A stretch of DNA of 64,000 nt from Streptomyces sp. CB00455 (GTDB lineage: Bacteria; Actinomycetota; Actinomycetes; Streptomycetales; Streptomycetaceae), in the NCBI RefSeq assembly GCF_001905445.1, contig NZ_LIVQ01000002.1:992001-1056000 (forward strand), written 5' to 3'. This document shows positions 1 to 8,252 of this stretch, one piece after another. The stretch's first letter is position 1, and the number at the start of each line of letters is the position of its first letter. The notes under the pieces were generated by a model. That model did no database searches. It saw only the letters and a list, made by a program, of their open reading frames with translations, and was not told the origin of the DNA. The position numbers and the translations under genes are program-made.

Positions 1-114
1 GCGTTCCGTGACCTCGGTGATCAGCGCGGTGACCGTCGTCCCCAGCGCCGCCGCACGCGCCTTCAGGCGTTCATGGAACTCTTCGTTCAGGCGGATGGTG
101 ACGTGTCTCGACAT
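1..114 (-). CDS. Ribbon-helix-helix DNA-binding protein, N-terminal part (truncated by window edge)
   Basis: Thirty-eight codons are visible from the ATG at 112-114 to the window edge, with no stop. The start reads MSRHVTIRLNEEFHERL, the basic beta strand plus first helix of a ribbon-helix-helix (CopG/ParD-like) repressor, followed by the turn and second helix (GTTVTALITEV). Such short proteins are usually antitoxins that bind their own operator as dimers. The partner, if any, lies outside the window, so the antitoxin role is inferred from fold only. Confidence 0.7.
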   Translation of the reverse strand, partial: MSRHVTIRLNEEFHERLKARAAALGTTVTALITEVTER

Positions 115-222
115 GCCGACCACCGTACAGCGGGGCCGCTGTACGCAGGAGGGGAACGACGCGAGGGTGGCCCGGGACACAGGTCCCGGACCACCCTCGT
201 CGCGTGCGCGGCGGCGTCGTGC

Positions 223-1419
223 CTACTTCGCGGCGTCGGCCGTCTTCACCAGCTGGTCCTTGGTGACGGCGCCGACGTAGACCTTGCCGTCGTCCGTGAT
301 CAGGGCGTTGACCAGGCGGGTGGAGAAGATCCGGCCCTCGCCGAACTTCCCGGAGACCTTGTCTCCGAGCGAGTTCAGGAACTGCTTGGCCTCCTTGGGG
401 GCGTTCTTGTCGTTCTCCAGGTCCTTCAGGCTCCTGTCGGCCCCGCTGTCGATCCGCGCGACGCTGGACCAGCCCTCGCCGAGGACCTTGACCTCGCCCT
501 TGCCGTTGCCGTCCGCGCGGCCGGCCAGGTCACCCAGGCCCGGGAAGGCATCCAGGCCCTTGAACTCCTTGCCGTGCCCGCCCTTGGCAGCCCCGTCCGC
601 GCCCTCGGTCACCGTGGCGCCCTTGGGCGGGGTGAAGGCGAAGGCGTCCGCGGCCGGCTTGGCGAAGTCCACCTTGGTGAAGCCCGCGTCCACGATGGGC
701 TTGCCGCCCTGGGCGGAGAGCAGCTGCACGCGCAGCGGCACTCCGTTCTTGGCGTCCACCGCGATCTGCACCGAGCCGACCGTGGAACCGGCCTGCTTGG
801 GCTTCAGCACCAGCTGGTAGGCGTCCCGCCCGGCCACCTGCGCCGTGTCGCCCACGCTGACGTCCGTGGTCGGGCCGGCGGCCTTCAGGGCCTCCTCGGC
901 CATCTGCCGCGGCGAGGCGGCCATCCGGTCCGCCGCCTTGTGCTCGGCGCCCTTGCCGGCGTCCTTCTCGTGGAAGACCTCGTTCGACTTGGAGTCGTAG
1001 CCCCACACGTCGTTGCCGTTGTGGACGAGGCTGTACTCGTCCTTGCCGTCCAGGAAGGTCAGCTTCTGGCGGTCCGGGCCGTCCGCGGCGACGCGGAAGG
1101 TGTGGGTGCCGCTCGCCAGCTGCGCGACCTTGTCCTGCGGGGCGGCGGAACCCCCGGTGACGCCACCGCCGCCGAGCAGCCCGCTCGCGAAGGAGGGCAG
1201 GCCCAGGTCGGTGCTGATGCGGGCGGTGCCGGACAGCTGCTGCACGTCCGAGCCGGCGATCTTCTCGATGAGCTGCTGCGCCGTGACCTTCGGCAGGTCG
1301 GGTCCGCCGGCGTTGGCGAAGGCCGGGACCATCGCGACGGTCGCCGCGGCCACACCTGCCACCGCAACCGGTACGGCGTACCGGGCGACCTTGCGAGAAG
1401 TCTTCGTGTTCGCTGCCAT
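223..1419 (-). CDS. LolA-like exported protein
   Basis: A 398-residue protein with an N-terminal signal or anchor segment at about residues 14-37 (basic start, then an Ala/Val-rich core ending near FANAGG). The body is rich in Thr, Gly and charged residues and has the pattern of the actinobacterial LolA/DUF2092 superfamily (half-barrel proteins handling lipid or anti-sigma signals); I recognise the overall type, not single catalytic residues. Streptomycetes lack an outer membrane, so a true LolA role is unlikely; an extracytoplasmic lipid-binding or envelope-sensing role is inferred. It is single, downstream of and on the same strand as the polyprenyl synthase, with a 277-base gap. Confidence 0.65.
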   Translation of the reverse strand: MAANTKTSRKVARYAVPVAVAGVAAATVAMVPAFANAGGPDLPKVTAQQLIEKIAGSDVQQLSGTARISTDLGLPSFASGLLGGGGVTGGSAAPQDKVAQLASGTHTFRVAADGPDRQKLTFLDGKDEYSLVHNGNDVWGYDSKSNEVFHEKDAGKGAEHKAADRMAASPRQMAEEALKAAGPTTDVSVGDTAQVAGRDAYQLVLKPKQAGSTVGSVQIAVDAKNGVPLRVQLLSAQGGKPIVDAGFTKVDFAKPAADAFAFTPPKGATVTEGADGAAKGGHGKEFKGLDAFPGLGDLAGRADGNGKGEVKVLGEGWSSVARIDSGADRSLKDLENDKNAPKEAKQFLNSLGDKVSGKFGEGRIFSTRLVNALITDDGKVYVGAVTKDQLVKTADAAK

Positions 1420-1588
1420 GTCAGTGCCCTGCCCTCTGTGTCGACGGCGGCGACGCCCGTGTCACCGCGCTCACCCGATCTGGTGGGGTTGATGACTCCA
1501 TCTGACCAAAAATGCGGCTCGTGGGCGTCAGCCCCCGGACGCAAGTGCGCGTACGACCGTGGGATGACACGGGGAGGGCCCCTCTCCC

Positions 1589-1606
1589 CCGACCCGTAGG
1601 GGTCGG
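1589..1606 (-). terminator. Possible terminator of the polyprenyl synthase gene
   Basis: Arms CCGACCC and GGGTCGG pair around a 4-base loop, inside a longer C-rich/G-rich stretch that could lengthen the stem. It lies downstream of the stop at 1697 on the minus strand. There is no U-tract, as is common in Streptomyces. Confidence 0.4.
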
Positions 1607-1696
1607 TGGGGCGGAAGGGCCCGTTCCGCGTCTGCGGGGGCGGTAGCGGTGGCGATGCCGTGGCGTGCCGTGCCGGTGGCGCCCCGCCTGCGGGGA

Positions 1697-2707
1697 TCAG
1701 CCCGCCCGGTGCACCACGGCGTCGCAGAGCTCTTCCAGGGCCGACTTCGCGAAGCACTCGGGCAGCGGCGCGAGCATGGCCCGCGCGTCCTCGGCGTAGC
1801 GGACGGTGTCGCGGCGGGCCTGTTCCAGGGCGGGGTGGGCCCGGAGCCGGGTGAGGACCTCGGCATGGCGGGCGTCGTCCGTCAGATCGCCGTCCAGGAG
1901 CCGTACGAGCTCCAGGTCCTCCGCGCGCCCGTCGCGGGCGGCGGTCTCGCGCAGCCGCAGGACGGGCAGCGTGGGGATGCCCTCGCGCAGGTCGGTGCCC
2001 GGGGTCTTGCCGGACTCGTGCGCGTCCGAGGCGATGTCCAGGACGTCGTCGGCGAGCTGGAAGGCGGTGCCGAGCCGCTCGCCGTACTGCGTCAGGATGT
2101 CCACGACGGACTCGTCGGCGCCGGACATCAGCGCGCCGAAGCGGCCGGACACCGCGATCAGCGAGCCGGTCTTGCCGGCGATGACGTCGAGGTAGTGGGC
2201 GACGGGGTCCCGGCCGTCGCGCGGGCCGGCCGTCTCCAGGATCTGGCCGGTCACCAGCCGCTCGAAGGCCTCGGCCTGGATGCGGACGGCCTCCGGACCG
2301 AGGTCGGCAAGGATGTGCGAGGCGCGGGCGAACAGGAAGTCACCCGTCAGGACGGCCACCGAATTGCCCCAGCGGGCGTTCGCGCTCTCGACCCCGCGCC
2401 GGACGTCCGCCTCGTCCATGACGTCGTCGTGATAGAGGGTCGCCAGGTGGGTCAGCTCCACCACGACGGCGGACGGCACGATCCCGGGCGCGTACGGATC
2501 GCCGAAGCGGGACGCGAGCATCACCAGCAGCGGCCGGAAGCGCTTGCCCCCGGCCCGTACCAGGTGCTGCGCGGCATCGGTGATGAAGGGGACTTCGCTC
2601 TTGGTGGCCTCCAGCAGACCCGCCTCGACGGCGGCCAGTCCGGCCTGGACATCGGTCTCAAGAGCCTGGTCCCGCACGCTCAGTCCGAACGGCCCGACGA
2701 CGGTCAC
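1697..2707 (-). CDS. Long-chain (all-trans) polyprenyl diphosphate synthase
   Basis: This 336-residue trans-isoprenyl diphosphate synthase condenses isopentenyl diphosphate onto an allylic primer. The first Asp-rich motif is DDVMD at 94-98 and the second is DDVLD at 220-224; GGKRFRP at 53-59 is the substrate-binding loop. Length and motifs fit hepta- to nonaprenyl synthases that make the menaquinone side chain, which suits the many menaquinone genes further along. The GTG start at 2705-2707 is preceded by AGGAG at a good distance. A -35/-10 pair and a 12-bp tandem repeat lie just upstream. Chain length cannot be read from the sequence with certainty. Confidence 0.88.
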   Translation of the reverse strand: MTVVGPFGLSVRDQALETDVQAGLAAVEAGLLEATKSEVPFITDAAQHLVRAGGKRFRPLLVMLASRFGDPYAPGIVPSAVVVELTHLATLYHDDVMDEADVRRGVESANARWGNSVAVLTGDFLFARASHILADLGPEAVRIQAEAFERLVTGQILETAGPRDGRDPVAHYLDVIAGKTGSLIAVSGRFGALMSGADESVVDILTQYGERLGTAFQLADDVLDIASDAHESGKTPGTDLREGIPTLPVLRLRETAARDGRAEDLELVRLLDGDLTDDARHAEVLTRLRAHPALEQARRDTVRYAEDARAMLAPLPECFAKSALEELCDAVVHRAG

Positions 2708-2724
2708 GAGGGGTACTCCTGTCT

Positions 2725-2748
2725 GCTGACGATCACGCTGACGATCAC
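2725..2748. repeat. 12-bp perfect tandem repeat in the leader of the polyprenyl synthase gene
   Basis: GCTGACGATCAC occurs twice head to tail (2725-2736 and 2737-2748), 18 bases upstream of the GTG start and just downstream of the predicted promoter. Position suggests an operator or leader element; no regulator is identified. Confidence 0.6.
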
Positions 2749-2752
2749 CTGG

Positions 2753-2781
2753 ATTGTCGATGTGTCGCTGCCATCACTCAA
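2753..2781 (-). promoter_or_regulatory. Predicted vegetative promoter of the polyprenyl synthase gene
   Basis: Read on the minus strand: TTGAGT (2776-2781), 17-base spacer, GACAAT (2753-2758). This fits a principal-sigma (HrdB) promoter. The start site would fall at the edge of the tandem repeat. Confidence 0.5.
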
Positions 2782-2898
2782 GCCAGCGTATCGGGTCTGT
2801 TTTCGATCACCGAGAGCGCCCGCCCGGTCGCGACCCGCGCACCGCCCGAACTGCACCGGTATGTTCGGTGAGAAGGCGAAACAACCGGAGATTACGTG

Positions 2899-2985
2899 GT
2901 GTCCGGAACTGCGGGCGACACGGAGGAACCCGCGGATCCGCAGGCCGGCCGGCCGCCACCCCAGTCGCGGCCCGCGGCCTGCTGA
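2899..2985 (+). CDS. Possible small ORF, 28 residues
   Basis: A GTG start (2899, with another in-frame GTG at 2896) follows GGAG by 8 bases and opens a short acidic, Pro-rich reading frame ending at TGA 2983-2985. It lies in the 363-base gap (2708-3070) between the divergent polyprenyl synthase and CocE genes. It may be a small protein, a leader frame or chance; I recognise no family. Apart from the promoter and repeat listed above I see nothing else in this gap. Confidence 0.2.
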   Translation: MSGTAGDTEEPADPQAGRPPPQSRPAAC

Positions 2986-3070
2986 ACCATGGTCCATCTC
3001 CTCCCCGTCGCCGGTGGACGGCTCGCCGACCGTGCACCCCGTCCACCGAGGCGATTGGCGGCTGAACGAG

Positions 3071-5080
3071 ATGATCATCCGTACCGGTTTCCCGTACGAG
3101 ACCACCCGCGAGGACGTCCGCATCGCGCTGCCCGACGGCGTGGAGCTGTACGCCCGCGTCTGGCGCCCGGTGACCGGCGAGCCCGTACCGGCGCTGCTGG
3201 AGTACCTCCCCGACCGGCTCACCGACCGGACGGCGCCGCGCGACTGGCAGCGCCACCCCTGGTACGCGGGGCACGGCTACGCCTCCGTCCGGGTGGACGT
3301 GCGCGGCCACGGGTGCAGCGGGGGCCGCCCGGGCGACACGTACGACGCCCGTGAGCCGGCGGACGGGGTCGCGGTGGTGGAGTGGCTGGCGTCGCAGCCG
3401 TGGTGCACGGGGTCGGTGGGGATGTTCGGGATCTCCTGGGGCGGCTCCCACAGCCTGCGGGTCGCCTCGCTCGCACCCGAGGCCCTGAAGGCGGTCGTGA
3501 GCGTCTGTTCGACGGACGACCGGTACGACAACGGCGGGCACTACACGGGCGGATCGGTGCCGGCCGCGGACATGCACGCGCGCGCGGCCGCCGCTCTGGC
3601 CTTCGCCGCCCGTCCGCCGGACCCGCTGTACGCGGGCGAGGGCTGGCGGGAGCAGTGGCTGGACCGCCTGGAGGCGCTCCAGCCGCTCATCCACACCTGG
3701 CTCTCGCACCAGACCCGTGACGCCTACTGGCGCCACGGCAGCGTCCGCGAGGACTACGGGGCGATCGGCGCGGCCGTGCTCGCGGTGGGCGGCTGGCACG
3801 ACCCCTGCCGGGACACCGTCCTGCGGCTGGCCGAGCACCTGCCGGCGGACCGCGTACGGGGCCTGATCGGGCCGTGGTCGCACCAGTACCCGGACCGCGG
3901 GCTGCCGCCGGGCCCCGCCATCGGCTTCCTGCAGGAGACCCTGCGCTGGTGGGACCACTGGCTCAAGGGGGAGGACACCGGCGTGCTGCAGGAGCCGCTG
4001 CTGCGCTCCTGGATCAGCGACTCGCACGCGCCCGCCACGGTGTACGAGGAGCTCCCGGGCCGCTGGACCGGGGAGCGGGCCTGGCCCTCGCCCTCCGTCG
4101 TCCCCGTCCGCTACGGGCTCCAGGGCGCGCCGGTGGTCGTCGCTTCCCCGCAGCACACCGGCGTGGACGCGGGCCGGTCCTTCCCCTCCGGCAACGACGC
4201 CGACCTGCCGCCGGACCAGCGGGAGGAGGACGCGAAGTCGGCCTGCTTCGAGTTCCCGGTGGGGGGCGTGGAGCCGCTGGAGATCCTGGGCCGGCCGTCG
4301 GTGGCCCTGCGGCTGCGGCTGGAGGTGCCGTACGGGCAGGCCGTGGCCCGGCTGTGCGACGTCGCCCCGGACGGCTCCTCGACGCTGGTCACCCGGGGCG
4401 CGCTGAACCTCTCCGCCCGCCGTGGGCGGGAGCGGGCCGTGCCGTGGCCGGTGGGGTCGTACGAGGACGTCACCTTCGAGCTGAACGCCATCGGCCACGC
4501 CTTCGCTCCGGGGCACCGCATCCGCCTGGCGGTGTCCTCGGCGTACTGGCCGTGGATCTGGCCGCGGGCCGGTTCCGAGGCCGGCTGGACCCTGGACCCG
4601 GCAGGCAGCGCGCTGACCCTGCCGGTGCGGGTGGGCGCCGCCGGCGGGGCGGACGAGGGCATCGTCTTCGAGGCCCCGGAGCAGTCGGAGCCGCTGCGGG
4701 TCCTGCAGCCGGCCACGCTGGACGAGCCGCCGCCGGAGCGGCTCGTCGTACGGGACGTCGCGCGCGGCACCTGGCGGCTGGAGGTGGACCCGCGGTACGG
4801 GGGCACGCGGGTGTATCCGGACGGGCTGGAGTTCGGCGAGGAGGCGCGGGAGGTGTACGAGATCCAGGACGCGGACCCGCTGTCGGCCCGCGCCCGCTCG
4901 GAGTGGCGGATCCGGCTCCACCGGCCGGAGCTGGGCTGGGACACCCGGGTGGAGACCCGCTCCGAGATCCGCTGCGACGAGGGCGGCTTCCAGACGTCGA
5001 ACGAGGTGGTGTGCCGGGAGGGCGAGGAGGTGGTCTTCCACCGCACCTGGGAACGCCGCCTCCCCCGCACGGCGGGCTGA
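3071..5080 (+). CDS. CocE/NonD-family alpha/beta hydrolase (X-Pro dipeptidyl-peptidase type)
   Basis: A 669-residue hydrolase in the family of cocaine esterase, glutaryl-7-ACA acylase and X-Pro dipeptidyl peptidases. The nucleophile elbow GISWGG puts the catalytic Ser at 122; downstream GGWHDP and GPWSHQ supply the likely Asp and His of the triad. The second half is the jelly-roll domain typical of the family (APGHRIRLAVSS region), followed by an extra C-terminal region of about 140 residues. There is no signal peptide, so it should be cytoplasmic. The ATG at 3071 is where homology begins (MIIRTGFPYETTREDVRIAL); the reading frame is open far upstream but not coding-like. The substrate is unknown. 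It stands alone between divergent and convergent neighbours. Confidence 0.85.
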   Translation: MIIRTGFPYETTREDVRIALPDGVELYARVWRPVTGEPVPALLEYLPDRLTDRTAPRDWQRHPWYAGHGYASVRVDVRGHGCSGGRPGDTYDAREPADGVAVVEWLASQPWCTGSVGMFGISWGGSHSLRVASLAPEALKAVVSVCSTDDRYDNGGHYTGGSVPAADMHARAAAALAFAARPPDPLYAGEGWREQWLDRLEALQPLIHTWLSHQTRDAYWRHGSVREDYGAIGAAVLAVGGWHDPCRDTVLRLAEHLPADRVRGLIGPWSHQYPDRGLPPGPAIGFLQETLRWWDHWLKGEDTGVLQEPLLRSWISDSHAPATVYEELPGRWTGERAWPSPSVVPVRYGLQGAPVVVASPQHTGVDAGRSFPSGNDADLPPDQREEDAKSACFEFPVGGVEPLEILGRPSVALRLRLEVPYGQAVARLCDVAPDGSSTLVTRGALNLSARRGRERAVPWPVGSYEDVTFELNAIGHAFAPGHRIRLAVSSAYWPWIWPRAGSEAGWTLDPAGSALTLPVRVGAAGGADEGIVFEAPEQSEPLRVLQPATLDEPPPERLVVRDVARGTWRLEVDPRYGGTRVYPDGLEFGEEAREVYEIQDADPLSARARSEWRIRLHRPELGWDTRVETRSEIRCDEGGFQTSNEVVCREGEEVVFHRTWERRLPRTAG

Positions 5081-5143
5081 GCGGCCCCGGGGACGGCGGC
5101 GCCGCCGCGGGCCGGGGGCCGCGGGCCAGGGACCGGGGCCCGG

Positions 5144-5980
5144 TCAGGCGTAGAGGCGTTCCAGGACCACCGCGATGCCGTCCGCCTCGTTCGACAGCGT
5201 CAGCTCGTCGGCCACGGCGACCAGCTCGCGGTGGGCGTTGGCCATGGCCACCCCGTGCGCCGACCAGGCGAACATCGGGATGTCGTTCGGCATGTCCCCG
5301 AAGGCGATCGTCGCCGAGGCGGGCAGGCCCAGGACCTCCGCCGCCCGTGCGAGGCCGCTCGCCTTGTCGATGCCGGGCGGCTGGAGCTCGACCGTGTGCT
5401 CCCCGGCCATGGTGACGTTCACCAGGTCGCCGACCACCGACCGCGCCGCGCGCGTCAGCTCGTCGTCGTCCAGCCGGGGGTGCTGGAGCAGCACCTTGTT
5501 GATCGGGGCCGACCACAGGTCCGCGCGCCGCGGCACGCGCACCGTCGGCAGGTGCGGGTGCCACATCCGGTAGCCCGGCCCTATCAGCATCTCCGCGTCG
5601 ATCCCCTCCTGGTTGACCGCCGCGTACACCTCCCCGATCTCCGCTTCGATCTTGCCGAGGGCCACTTCGGCCAGCCAGCGGTCCATGGACACGGAGTGCA
5701 GCAGGCGCCCGCGCGCCGCGTCGTACACCTGCGCGCCCTGCCCGCACACCGCGAGCCCCGTGTAGCCGAGGTCGTCCAGGACGTGGCGGACCTGTGGGAC
5801 GGGGCGGCCGGTGACGATGATGTGCTGGGCACCGGCCGCGCGGGCCGTCGCGAGTGCCTGGTGGGAGCGGGCGGAGACGGTGTCCCCGGCGCGCAGCAGA
5901 GTCCCGTCCAGGTCGGTGGCGATCAGTGCATAGGGGAGGGCGGAAGTCACGGCGTCAAGGATACGGACCTCGTTGGACAA
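5144..5980 (-). CDS. Cof-type HAD-superfamily phosphatase
   Basis: HAD hydrolase of the Cof/YbiV type with a C2 cap; members dephosphorylate small phosphometabolites. Motif I is DLDGTLL with the nucleophile Asp at residue 23 counted from the first possible start; motif II is the ITVTGRP-like VTGRP segment; motif IV is GDMPND near the C-terminus. The start is uncertain: TTG at 5978-5980 (278 residues) or the in-frame GTG at 5948-5950 (268 residues); neither has an ideal ribosome binding site. It is divergent from fahA across 111 bases. The substrate is unknown. Confidence 0.85.
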   Translation of the reverse strand: MSNEVRILDAVTSALPYALIATDLDGTLLRAGDTVSARSHQALATARAAGAQHIIVTGRPVPQVRHVLDDLGYTGLAVCGQGAQVYDAARGRLLHSVSMDRWLAEVALGKIEAEIGEVYAAVNQEGIDAEMLIGPGYRMWHPHLPTVRVPRRADLWSAPINKVLLQHPRLDDDELTRAARSVVGDLVNVTMAGEHTVELQPPGIDKASGLARAAEVLGLPASATIAFGDMPNDIPMFAWSAHGVAMANAHRELVAVADELTLSNEADGIAVVLERLYA

Positions 5981-6027
5981 GTCCTACAAATAGTGCCCGA
6001 ATCCGGCCTCCCGCAGCCCCCACCAGC

Positions 6028-6038
6028 CACGTAACGTG
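6028..6038. promoter_or_regulatory. Short palindrome in the HAD/fahA divergent promoter region
   Basis: CACGT-A-ACGTG is a perfect 5-bp inverted repeat with a one-base centre, 53 bases before the fahA ATG. A role as operator is only a guess from its position. Confidence 0.25.
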
Positions 6039-6091
6039 TCAACAAGCCCCCGGGACACCCCCGGACCGCGTCGAAAGCGAGGCAGCACCCC

Positions 6092-7315
6092 ATGCCCCAG
6101 CAGAGCCCCCTCGATGTCCCCGAGGGCGACCCGTTCGGGCCGCACAACCTCCCCTACGGCGTCTTCTCGACGGCATCGCAGGGCCGCCGCCGCATCGGTG
6201 TGCGGATCGGCGGACACGTGCTCGACGCGGGGGCGGCCGCCACCGCGCTCGGTTCCCCGTACGCCGGGCTGCTCGGGCAGCCCTCCCTCAACCCGCTGCT
6301 CGCCGCCGGGCGCACCGCCTGGCGCGACGTGCGCCGCGCGCTGACCGCCTGGGTCACCGATCCCGGCCACCGCCCCGCCGTGGAGCCGCACCTGCTGCCG
6401 CTGGAGGAGGTCGAACTGCACCTGCCGTACGAGGTCGCGGACTACGTCGACTTCTACGCCAGCGAGCACCACGCCACCAACGTCGGCCGGATCTTCCGCC
6501 CGGACGGCGACGCGCTGACCCCCAACTGGAAGCACCTGCCGATCGGTTACCACGGCCGCGCGGGCACGATCGTGGTCTCCGGGACCGATGTCGTACGGCC
6601 CTGCGGGCAGCGCAAGGCGCCCTCGGACCCGGCGCCCGTCTTCGGCCCGTCCGTCAAGCTGGACATCGAGGCCGAGGTCGGCTTCGTCGTCGGCGCCCCC
6701 TCCGAGCTGGGCCGCTCGGTGGGGCTCGGCGAGTTCGAGGACCACGTCTTCGGCCTGTTCCTGCTCAACGACTGGTCGGCGCGGGACATCCAGGCCTGGG
6801 AGTACGTGCCGCTGGGCCCCTTCCTCGGCAAGTCCTTCGCCACCTCCGTCTCGGCGTGGGTGACCCCGCTGGAGGCCCTGGACGCGGCCCGTGTCGCCCC
6901 GCCCGCCCGGGACTTCCCGCTCCTGCCCTACCTCGACGACTCCGCCGACGACCGTCCCGGCGGCTTCGACCTGCACATCACCGTCTCCATCAACGGGCAG
7001 GAGGTGGCGCGGCCGCCGTTCGCGTCGATGTACTGGACCGCCGCCCAGCAGCTGGCCCACATGACCGTCAACGGCGCCTCCCTGCGCACCGGCGACGTCT
7101 ACGGCTCCGGCACCGTCAGCGGCCCGGAGACCGGCCAGCGGGGCTCCCTGCTGGAGCTGACCTGGAACGGCCGCGACGCGATCGAACTCGCCGACGGAAA
7201 GCGCACCTTCCTGGAGGACGGGGACACCGTCACGCTCACCGCGTGGGCCCCCGGCGCCGACGGTACCCGCGTGGGCCTCGGCGAGGTCACCGGCCGCATC
7301 GTGGGCTCCCGCTAG
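6092..7315 (+). CDS. fahA: Fumarylacetoacetase
   Basis: A 407-residue enzyme that cleaves fumarylacetoacetate to fumarate and acetoacetate, the last step of tyrosine/homogentisate catabolism. The N-terminal SH3-like domain (about residues 10-110) precedes the FAH catalytic domain; DYVDFYASEHHATNVG carries the metal Asp and catalytic His region, and EAEVGFVVG, LLNDWSARDIQ and GKSFATS are characteristic metal and active-site segments. The ATG at 6092 begins a typical N-terminus (PFGPHNLPYGVF) and follows a GAGG-type site. Other homogentisate pathway genes are not in the window. The end is followed by a G+C-rich repeat region. Confidence 0.95.
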   Translation: MPQQSPLDVPEGDPFGPHNLPYGVFSTASQGRRRIGVRIGGHVLDAGAAATALGSPYAGLLGQPSLNPLLAAGRTAWRDVRRALTAWVTDPGHRPAVEPHLLPLEEVELHLPYEVADYVDFYASEHHATNVGRIFRPDGDALTPNWKHLPIGYHGRAGTIVVSGTDVVRPCGQRKAPSDPAPVFGPSVKLDIEAEVGFVVGAPSELGRSVGLGEFEDHVFGLFLLNDWSARDIQAWEYVPLGPFLGKSFATSVSAWVTPLEALDAARVAPPARDFPLLPYLDDSADDRPGGFDLHITVSINGQEVARPPFASMYWTAAQQLAHMTVNGASLRTGDVYGSGTVSGPETGQRGSLLELTWNGRDAIELADGKRTFLEDGDTVTLTAWAPGADGTRVGLGEVTGRIVGSR

Positions 7316-7388
7316 TCCCGGCCCCGGGGCGGACGGCCGCGGCGGGGTGGCGGGGCTCCCTGCCGCCCGCCGCCCTGCCGCCCGGGCG

Positions 7389-7436
7389 GCCACCCCGTCG
7401 CGCTGCCATCCCGTCGGGCGGCCATCCCGTCGGGCG
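7389..7436. repeat. 16-bp tandem repeats in the gap after fahA
   Basis: The unit GCCATCCCGTCGGGCG is present twice perfectly (7405-7420, 7421-7436), with degenerate copies before (7389-7404) and after (7437-7452). The 269-base gap 7316-7584 otherwise holds only G+C-rich sequence and the ribosome binding site of the next gene. Confidence 0.6.
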
Positions 7437-7584
7437 GCCACGGCGTGGCCCGGACGCGGGTGCCCCGGCGTACGCCGCCCGGGCGGCCCGGCCCCCCTGA
7501 CCGGCCTGCCGTGCCCGGCCGGGGCGGCCCGCAGGGTGATGCTCCTGGGGCCGACCGCCCGACATCGCCCCAAGGAGACCCCGT

Positions 7585-8154
7585 ATGGCCTCTCGTACCG
7601 GCATCCTCACCCTGGCCCTCGCCGCCGCTCTCACCCTGGCGGGCAGTCCCGCCGGCGCCCACCCCGTGCCACCCGCCGGTCCGGCTTTCGCCGCGGATCC
7701 CGCGGCCTGGTCCGAACTGAAGCGGGCGACCGTGGCGACCAGCCGATACCACCGGGAGCGGGCCGGGCTGGAGGCCGGCTACGTCCCGGACAAGTACTGC
7801 GTCCGCGACCCGGCCGGCTCGGGGGCCCTCGGCTACCCGCACTTCAACCACGCCCACGACAACTCCCTCGACCCCACGAAGCCCGCCGCCCTCCAGTACG
7901 AGGACGACGACAAGGGCCGCCGCAGGCTCGTCGGTCTCGAATGGGTCGTCATGGACCGCGACGGCAGGGTCGACACGGACGACGACCGGCCGGCCCTCTT
8001 CGGACAGCCGTTCAAGGGGCCCTTCCCGGGCCGCTTCAAGGGCCAGCCGGTGCACTACGCCCTGCACGTCTGGCTGTGGAAGAAGAACCCGGCCGGGCTG
8101 TTCGCCTCGTACAACCCGGCGGTGCGCTGCCTGCCCGGCACCACCCGGCCGTAG
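7585..8154 (+). CDS. Secreted protein of unknown function, tandem paralogue 1
   Basis: A 189-residue exported protein. An AAGGAG site precedes the ATG. The signal peptide spans about residues 1-25 (hydrophobic LTLALAAALTLAG, cleavage near GAHP). The mature part has two Cys (in DKYCVRD and AVRCLPG) that probably form a disulfide, and conserved His/Trp-rich segments (LGYPHFNHAHD, LHVWLWKKNPAG). The same pattern recurs in the next gene, showing a local duplication. I recognise no characterised family; binding of a ligand or metal outside the cell is a guess from the His-rich pattern. Confidence 0.8.
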   Translation: MASRTGILTLALAAALTLAGSPAGAHPVPPAGPAFAADPAAWSELKRATVATSRYHRERAGLEAGYVPDKYCVRDPAGSGALGYPHFNHAHDNSLDPTKPAALQYEDDDKGRRRLVGLEWVVMDRDGRVDTDDDRPALFGQPFKGPFPGRFKGQPVHYALHVWLWKKNPAGLFASYNPAVRCLPGTTRP

Positions 8155-8160
8155 CGCGGG

Positions 8161-8176
8161 GCCCCCGTTTGGGGGC
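8161..8176 (+). terminator. Stem-loop after secreted paralogue 1
   Basis: GCCCCC and GGGGGC pair around GTTT, with further G+C-rich flanks that can extend the stem, seven bases past the stop. It probably separates the two paralogous genes transcriptionally or stabilises the first mRNA. Confidence 0.5.
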
Positions 8177-8252
8177 GCGCCGCGTGCAGCGCTCCCGCGG
8201 CCCCGGGATGGTGGACGAAAGCCCGTCCGCCCAGGAAAGCGCAGGAGTCCCG

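Noticed and set aside
1649-3070. Upstream extension of the CocE gene across the polyprenyl synthase
   Set aside because: The frame is open by chance; homology and a plausible start begin at 3071, and the extension is antisense to a real gene.
2807-5041. 744-codon open frame antisense to the CocE gene
   Set aside because: A mirror-frame product of high G+C codon bias; the plus-strand protein has clear catalytic motifs and the antisense one has none.
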